A stretch of 46,352 bases of DNA from an uncultured Collinsella sp. Its GTDB lineage: Bacteria; Actinomycetota; Coriobacteriia; Coriobacteriales; Coriobacteriaceae. A program made the position numbers and the translations under genes. Location of the stretch: assembly GCA_902491395.1 (NCBI GenBank), contig CABUHO010000020.1, positions 1-46,352 on the forward strand, in the 5' to 3' direction. The notes beneath the pieces are model-generated. The model saw only the letters and a list, made by a program, of their open reading frames with translations, was not told where the DNA came from and ran no database searches. Positions 42,410-46,352 of this stretch are shown piece after piece (position 1 is the stretch's first letter; every line of letters begins with the position of its first letter).

Positions 42410-42415
42410 ATTGTA
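42410..42415 (-). promoter_or_regulatory. Putative -10 upstream of murF
   Basis: Minus-strand TACAAT lies 37 bases before the murF ATG in the only sizeable gap of the upper dcw cluster. No matching -35 is clear. It could feed the murF-mraY-murD-ftsW-murG segment independently. Confidence 0.35.
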
Positions 42416-42499
42416 TCCCAGCGCCGCGTATGCGTGGTGCAGGGCATGTGAACACCCCTCATATGGGACAACAAACCACGCCCCAAAGATTGTAACCCC

Positions 42500-44365
42500 C
42501 TACTTCGTGTGCGGAATACCCAGCACGTCGAGCGCGTTGGCCATAATGAACTGGAACGGAACCGCAGCGGCATCTGAGCCGCTCGGCGTTCCGTCGAGCG
42601 TGATATAGCACAGCACCTTGGGCGATTGTGCCGGTGCAAAGCCCATAAAGGACGACATGTAGTTCTCCTTGAGGTAGCCGCCGTTCTCGTCGGCACGTTC
42701 GGCCGTACCGGTCTTACCCGCCACGTCATAGCCGTCAACCGCGCCGCCAACGCCCGTTCCCTCCGACACGACCGTCTGCATGCACGATGTCACCTGGGAT
42801 GCGGCATCCTCCGAAATCGCGCGCTCGCCTTCGCCCCAGTCCTTCTCGTCACCTTTGCTGGACTTATAGAAGTGCGGGGTCATCATCACGCCGCCGTTGG
42901 CAATGCCGCCCACGGCACGTGCGATCTCAATCGGCGAGACAGACAGCGCCTGTCCAAAGCTCATCGAGCCCAGCGTGGCGCCGTCATACTGGTCACGCTC
43001 CTTGACGATGCCCAGGCTCTCGCCCGGAAAATCGACACCAGAGCTGTGACCGATGCCCCACTTGTCCACATAGGCGGCAAAGTCGTCGGCACCGATCTTG
43101 CGCCCCACCAGGACAAAGCCTACGTTGGACGAACGGCGCATCATCTCGCGCACATCCATGGTCATGGCATAGTCGCGCTTGTCGGCATCGGTGACGGTAT
43201 CGTCGCCCACCTTGATGCTCGCCGGCACCTCAAACGACGTACTCGACCGCACGACACCCAAGTCGAAGCCGGCGCCCGCCACGAGCGTCTTAAAGACCGA
43301 GCCGGGCTCGTAGGCGTCGGTGACCAGGCGCAGGTTCATATCCTCGGTCTTGGCGTTTTCCAAATTGGTCTGGTCGTAAGTCGGATACGAGCAGGCTGCC
43401 AAGATCTCGCCTGTCGTAGGATCGGTGACCAGCGCCGAGCCGTTCTTGGCCTTTGTCTTCTCGACAGCCTCTGCCAGGGCATCCTCGGCCGCACGCTGGA
43501 TATTGACGTCGAGCGTCGTCACGATATCAACGCCGTCGACCGCAGCCACCTTTTTATAGGCACCGCCCGCGATATAGCTGCCGTCCCTCGCGCGCTCGCG
43601 TACGAGAGAACCGTTCGTGCCGGTCAGAAGCTTGTTGTATTGCTTTTCGAGACCCGTCAAGCCGTCGTTGTCTACATTCACTACACCCAGCACCTGCGAT
43701 GCCAGATTGCCGTATGGATATACGCGCTTCATGGCCTGCTCAAAAAGCACGCCGGGCAGGTTCTTCTTCTCCAGCGCCGCAGCGTCGTCTTCGTCCACCT
43801 GGCGCTTGATATACACCCAGGTTCCATCGGACTCAACGAGCTTGCGGCAGGTCTTTTTATCGATTCCAGTTGCCTTGACCAGCGCCGACACCGTCTTGTC
43901 AACATCCTCGACAAGCTGGGGGTTCACGGCGATGTTGCGACATTCGACCGACGACGCCAGCACGTTACCGTTGCGGTCGTAGATGGTGCCACGTTTGGCA
44001 TAGAGGGTCTGCGCAAGCAGGCGGCGCGCATCGGCACGCTCGCGCAGTTTATCGGCTTCGACAATTTGATAGTCGGCAAGGCGAAAGGCGCCCAAGCCCA
44101 AGCCAAGCCCAATGAAGCCCATGACGGCTTTGCGGCGAGGCAGAGGCGTGCCTGTGAGCCATTCGGTCGATGAACTCTTGCGCGACCTGGTGTTATGCAC
44201 TTGAGGGCCGCCCGAGCCGCGAAGTCGCGACGCCGGGTCGTTGCCACGGGACTGCCCGGCGTTGTAAGATTGCCGACCCGTTCCTTGATAACCAGAACGT
44301 CCCCGCGACGAGGGACGTCCAGAACCGCGGCCCCCATCGGAACCGCGGCGATAGTCATTTGTCAT
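42500..44365 (-). CDS. ftsI: Septal penicillin-binding protein FtsI (class B PBP)
   Basis: The 621-residue transpeptidase cross-links septal peptidoglycan with FtsW. It has an RG/Gly/Ser-rich cytoplasmic N terminus of about 75 residues, a hydrophobic segment at about 80-95, a PBP dimer domain (RGTIYDRNGNVLA at 125-137), and a transpeptidase domain. Catalytic motifs are S356-V-F-K359 in EPGSVFKT, S412-S-N414 and K551-T-G553 in AGKTGTAE. There are no C-terminal PASTA domains. The hydrophobic segment is short and Gly-rich. It starts 17 bases after the ftsL-like gene. Confidence 0.95.
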   Translation of the reverse strand: MTNDYRRGSDGGRGSGRPSSRGRSGYQGTGRQSYNAGQSRGNDPASRLRGSGGPQVHNTRSRKSSSTEWLTGTPLPRRKAVMGFIGLGLGLGAFRLADYQIVEADKLRERADARRLLAQTLYAKRGTIYDRNGNVLASSVECRNIAVNPQLVEDVDKTVSALVKATGIDKKTCRKLVESDGTWVYIKRQVDEDDAAALEKKNLPGVLFEQAMKRVYPYGNLASQVLGVVNVDNDGLTGLEKQYNKLLTGTNGSLVRERARDGSYIAGGAYKKVAAVDGVDIVTTLDVNIQRAAEDALAEAVEKTKAKNGSALVTDPTTGEILAACSYPTYDQTNLENAKTEDMNLRLVTDAYEPGSVFKTLVAGAGFDLGVVRSSTSFEVPASIKVGDDTVTDADKRDYAMTMDVREMMRRSSNVGFVLVGRKIGADDFAAYVDKWGIGHSSGVDFPGESLGIVKERDQYDGATLGSMSFGQALSVSPIEIARAVGGIANGGVMMTPHFYKSSKGDEKDWGEGERAISEDAASQVTSCMQTVVSEGTGVGGAVDGYDVAGKTGTAERADENGGYLKENYMSSFMGFAPAQSPKVLCYITLDGTPSGSDAAAVPFQFIMANALDVLGIPHTK

Positions 44366-44382
44366 ACTCAGCTACCGTCTTG

Positions 44383-44853
44383 CTACTGAGCGGTCGCGGT
44401 CGCGTTGGCGCCCGCGGCTGCATCCTGCGAAAAGTCAAGTGTAACGCTCTCGCTGGGCTCCACCATGCCATAAGCGCCCGCAAGGTCGCGAATGCGCGTG
44501 TCGGCGCCATAGACCGAATGCATGACCTCCAGGTCGGAGCTCTCATCGGTCGCCTTTTCGAGCGTGTTGGTAAGCTCGGCGTTGCTGTTGAGCACCTGGG
44601 CCGTAACGCCGGCGAGCGCCACGCGGGCGACGCCGATCGTCATGAAGATAGCCGCAATGATGCAAAACGTTTTAAGAACGCTCATGAAAACCGGGCTTAC
44701 CGCCTGGTTTGCCTGACGGCCCGCGCCCGTGTAGACATCAAAGCGCGGCGTGCGCTGCTCACGGGGAGCAACGGGGGCCTGCGGCGTCTCACGATAGGCG
44801 GGCATGGCGTTCATATCATAGGCGAGTGCTGCGCTTGAAGTGTTGTAGCCCAT
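44383..44853 (-). CDS. ftsL: FtsL-like septum formation protein
   Basis: The 156-residue protein has a cytoplasmic N terminus of about 55 residues, a single transmembrane helix (SVLKTFCIIAAIFMTIGVARVALAGV, about 58-83), and a short outer coiled-coil-like segment (AQVLNSNAELTNTLEKATDESSDLEV) with an Ala-rich tail. Sequence identity to known FtsL is low, as is usual, so the call rests on topology and its exact place between rsmH and ftsI. GGGAGG precedes the start. Confidence 0.8.
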   Translation of the reverse strand: MGYNTSSAALAYDMNAMPAYRETPQAPVAPREQRTPRFDVYTGAGRQANQAVSPVFMSVLKTFCIIAAIFMTIGVARVALAGVTAQVLNSNAELTNTLEKATDESSDLEVMHSVYGADTRIRDLAGAYGMVEPSESVTLDFSQDAAAGANATATAQ

Positions 44854-44943
44854 GATATGCCGCCTCCCATCCCGAGTACGTTGGTAGTGTGTTTAAGCTT
44901 CGTTTATGGTGCGAGCGGGAGGTCCAATATCGCGCGGTCGCGC

Positions 44944-45909
44944 CTACAGACGCTGCGCCACGCGGATTTTGGCTGATCTCGCCCGAGGGTTGCGCTCAAC
45001 CTCATCAGGCTGGGCAACCAAGGGTTTGCGGGTGATGACCTTGAGTATCGGCACGTTGCCGCACACGCACACCGGAATCTCCGGCGGACACGTGCACCCC
45101 TGGCTCATCTCCTTAAAGTGATTCTTTACGATACGGTCCTCGAGCGAGTGATACGAGATGACGCAGATACGTCCGCCCGGATTGAGCCACCTGGTGGCGG
45201 CATCAAGCCCTCGTTCGAGCACATCGAGCTCGTGATTGACCTCGATGCGAATGGCCTGGAAACTTTTCTTGGCCGGGTGTCCGCCATGCCGACGAGCGGC
45301 AGCCGGGATACCCGCCTTGATGATCTCGACAAATTGGCCGGTGGTTTCGATCGGTTCTTGCTCGCGGCGGCGCACGATCTCGCGCGCGATCTGCGAGGCG
45401 AACTTCTCTTCGCCGTAGACGCGTAGAATCCGGGCGAGGTCGTGTTCGTTATAGGTGTTGATGACCTCAGCTGCGTTTAAGGTGTTATTACCCGGATCCA
45501 TCCGCATGTCCAATGGGGCGTCCTCGTTATACGAAAAGCCCCTGCCAGGGATATCGAGTTGCGGTGACGAAACGCCCAAATCGAACAGGAAGCCATCGAC
45601 CCCGGGCACCTCGGCCGAGCAAAGCAGCTCGTCCAAGTCGCCGAAGTTGCCCTTCAGCAGCTGGTGCGGAACGCCGGGAACCTCGCGGTCCAGACGAGCG
45701 CCAGCGGCCTCGAGGGCCATGTCGTCCTGATCGACGCCGAGCAAAAGGCCCGTCTCCCCCACCTGCGCGGCCATCTTTACCGAATGGCCGGCACCGCCAA
45801 GGGTGCAATCGCAGACAACGGAGCCGCTCTTTAGCCGCAGCGACTCAAGCACTTCGCCGAGCATGACAGGTTCATGCCGATATTCTTGTGTCAAGATCCC
45901 ACGCTCCAT
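44944..45909 (-). CDS. rsmH: 16S rRNA (cytosine1402-N4)-methyltransferase RsmH
   Basis: The 321-residue SAM-dependent enzyme methylates C1402 of 16S rRNA. The start HEPVMLGEVLESL, SAM motif CTLGGAGHS, FDLGVSSPQLDIPGRGFSY, HPAKKSFQAIRIEVNHEL and VISYHSLEDRIVK are diagnostic. It carries a Cys-rich insert CTCPPEIPVCVCG near the C terminus, common in the family. It lies 20 bases after mraZ at the head of the dcw cluster. Confidence 0.96.
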   Translation of the reverse strand: MERGILTQEYRHEPVMLGEVLESLRLKSGSVVCDCTLGGAGHSVKMAAQVGETGLLLGVDQDDMALEAAGARLDREVPGVPHQLLKGNFGDLDELLCSAEVPGVDGFLFDLGVSSPQLDIPGRGFSYNEDAPLDMRMDPGNNTLNAAEVINTYNEHDLARILRVYGEEKFASQIAREIVRRREQEPIETTGQFVEIIKAGIPAAARRHGGHPAKKSFQAIRIEVNHELDVLERGLDAATRWLNPGGRICVISYHSLEDRIVKNHFKEMSQGCTCPPEIPVCVCGNVPILKVITRKPLVAQPDEVERNPRARSAKIRVAQRL

Positions 45910-45929
45910 CCGTTACCCGTGCCTTGCCC

Positions 45930-46352
45930 TTACGAGAAGAAGAGGTCCAGCAGGGCCTCATCGTCATCGTCCTCATCGGCCGCGGCGCGATCCCAAACCT
46001 CAAGGTGGTCGTAGTTGCCCACAACCGTGACCTCGCGGTCGAGGTTCGCCTGCTTGCGGAGAGACTCGGAAAGACCGATACGACCGGCGCTGTCCACGTC
46101 CATCGACGTAGTGCGCTTGTTGATCGCCCTCATGAGCTTCTGGTCGTTAATGTCACGCGGGTTAAAACCCTCGTGGCCCTCACGACCCGCGAAGAGTCCT
46201 TCGACCCACTTATCGAAGGCCTCGGCAGAGAACACGTACAGAGCATCGACATCCAGGGCTTTGAACACGCGAACGTGCTCTCCAAGCTCCTCGCGAAGGG
46301 GTGCAGGCAGGGACAGACGACCTTTTGCATCGAGATTGCGCTCGTATGCACC
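45930..46352 (-). CDS. mraZ: MraZ, transcriptional regulator of the dcw cluster (5' end cut off)
   Basis: The open frame runs to the window edge and encodes 140 residues from GAYERNLDAKGRLSLPAPLR onward; only the first one to three residues are missing. MraZ has two AbrB-like swapped-hairpin domains, each with a DxxGR element: DAKGRLSLP near the start and DSAGRIGLS in the second half. In E. coli it binds repeats upstream of itself and represses the dcw operon. The C terminus is very acidic (DEDDDDEALLDLF). The promoter and operator lie outside the window. Confidence 0.95.
   Translation of the reverse strand, partial: GAYERNLDAKGRLSLPAPLREELGEHVRVFKALDVDALYVFSAEAFDKWVEGLFAGREGHEGFNPRDINDQKLMRAINKRTTSMDVDSAGRIGLSESLRKQANLDREVTVVGNYDHLEVWDRAAADEDDDDEALLDLFFS

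Overview
The window looks like a chromosomal segment of an anaerobic, high-GC Gram-positive of the Coriobacteriia (Collinsella or a close relative). This is an inference from three things. Codon use is strongly GC-ending. The division/cell-wall (dcw) cluster has no ftsA but carries sepF, yggT and divIVA downstream of ftsZ. The remaining proteins are typical of gut actinobacterial anaerobes, such as a cysteine desulfidase, a short-form ThiC and an M18 aminopeptidase. No tRNA, rRNA, insertion sequence, prophage or CRISPR array was found.

Positions 1-22700 are a mosaic of short, often divergent or convergent housekeeping units. They run: a partial unknown gene, cysteine desulfidase (cyuA), rpiB, ndk, argG / small ORF / argH, a Cof-type HAD phosphatase, polA, apeB-like aminopeptidase, yaaA, a membrane-anchored unknown, TPP-riboswitch-thiC, thiD, an SGNH esterase, a PARG-like macrodomain protein, a Bax-inhibitor-1 protein, a small unknown, a PiT phosphate transporter with its DUF47 partner, and a nitroreductase. 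Many intergenic gaps hold long, carefully paired inverted repeats. These fall into at least three sequence families: GGCCGGCC nested hairpins, TTGCGGTGGAATA hairpins, and a tandem array of GATCTGTAACA hairpins.

Positions 22760-46352 are one long minus-strand block. In transcription order it reads mraZ (cut by the window edge), rsmH, ftsL, ftsI, murF, mraY, murD, ftsW, murG, murC, murB, ftsQ, ftsZ, pgeF, pstS, pstC, pstA, pstB, phoU, yggS, sepF, yggT, divIVA. This is a classic dcw cluster with two departures. murE is missing from its usual place between ftsI and murF. A complete high-affinity phosphate operon (pstSCAB-phoU) sits between pgeF and yggS, with pstS overlapping pgeF by 4 bases.

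The block joins lipid II synthesis (MurB, C, D, F, MraY, MurG) with septal synthesis (FtsW, FtsI, FtsL, FtsQ) and with the Z-ring and its membrane anchors (FtsZ, SepF, YggT, DivIVA). The most notable single observations are: yggT lacks any ATG/GTG/TTG start and lies in frame behind the sepF stop; the PARG-like protein has lost the last Glu of its QEE signature; the divisome proteins carry long low-complexity cytoplasmic tails; the nitroreductase switches codon use part-way; and the three intergenic hairpin families noted above.
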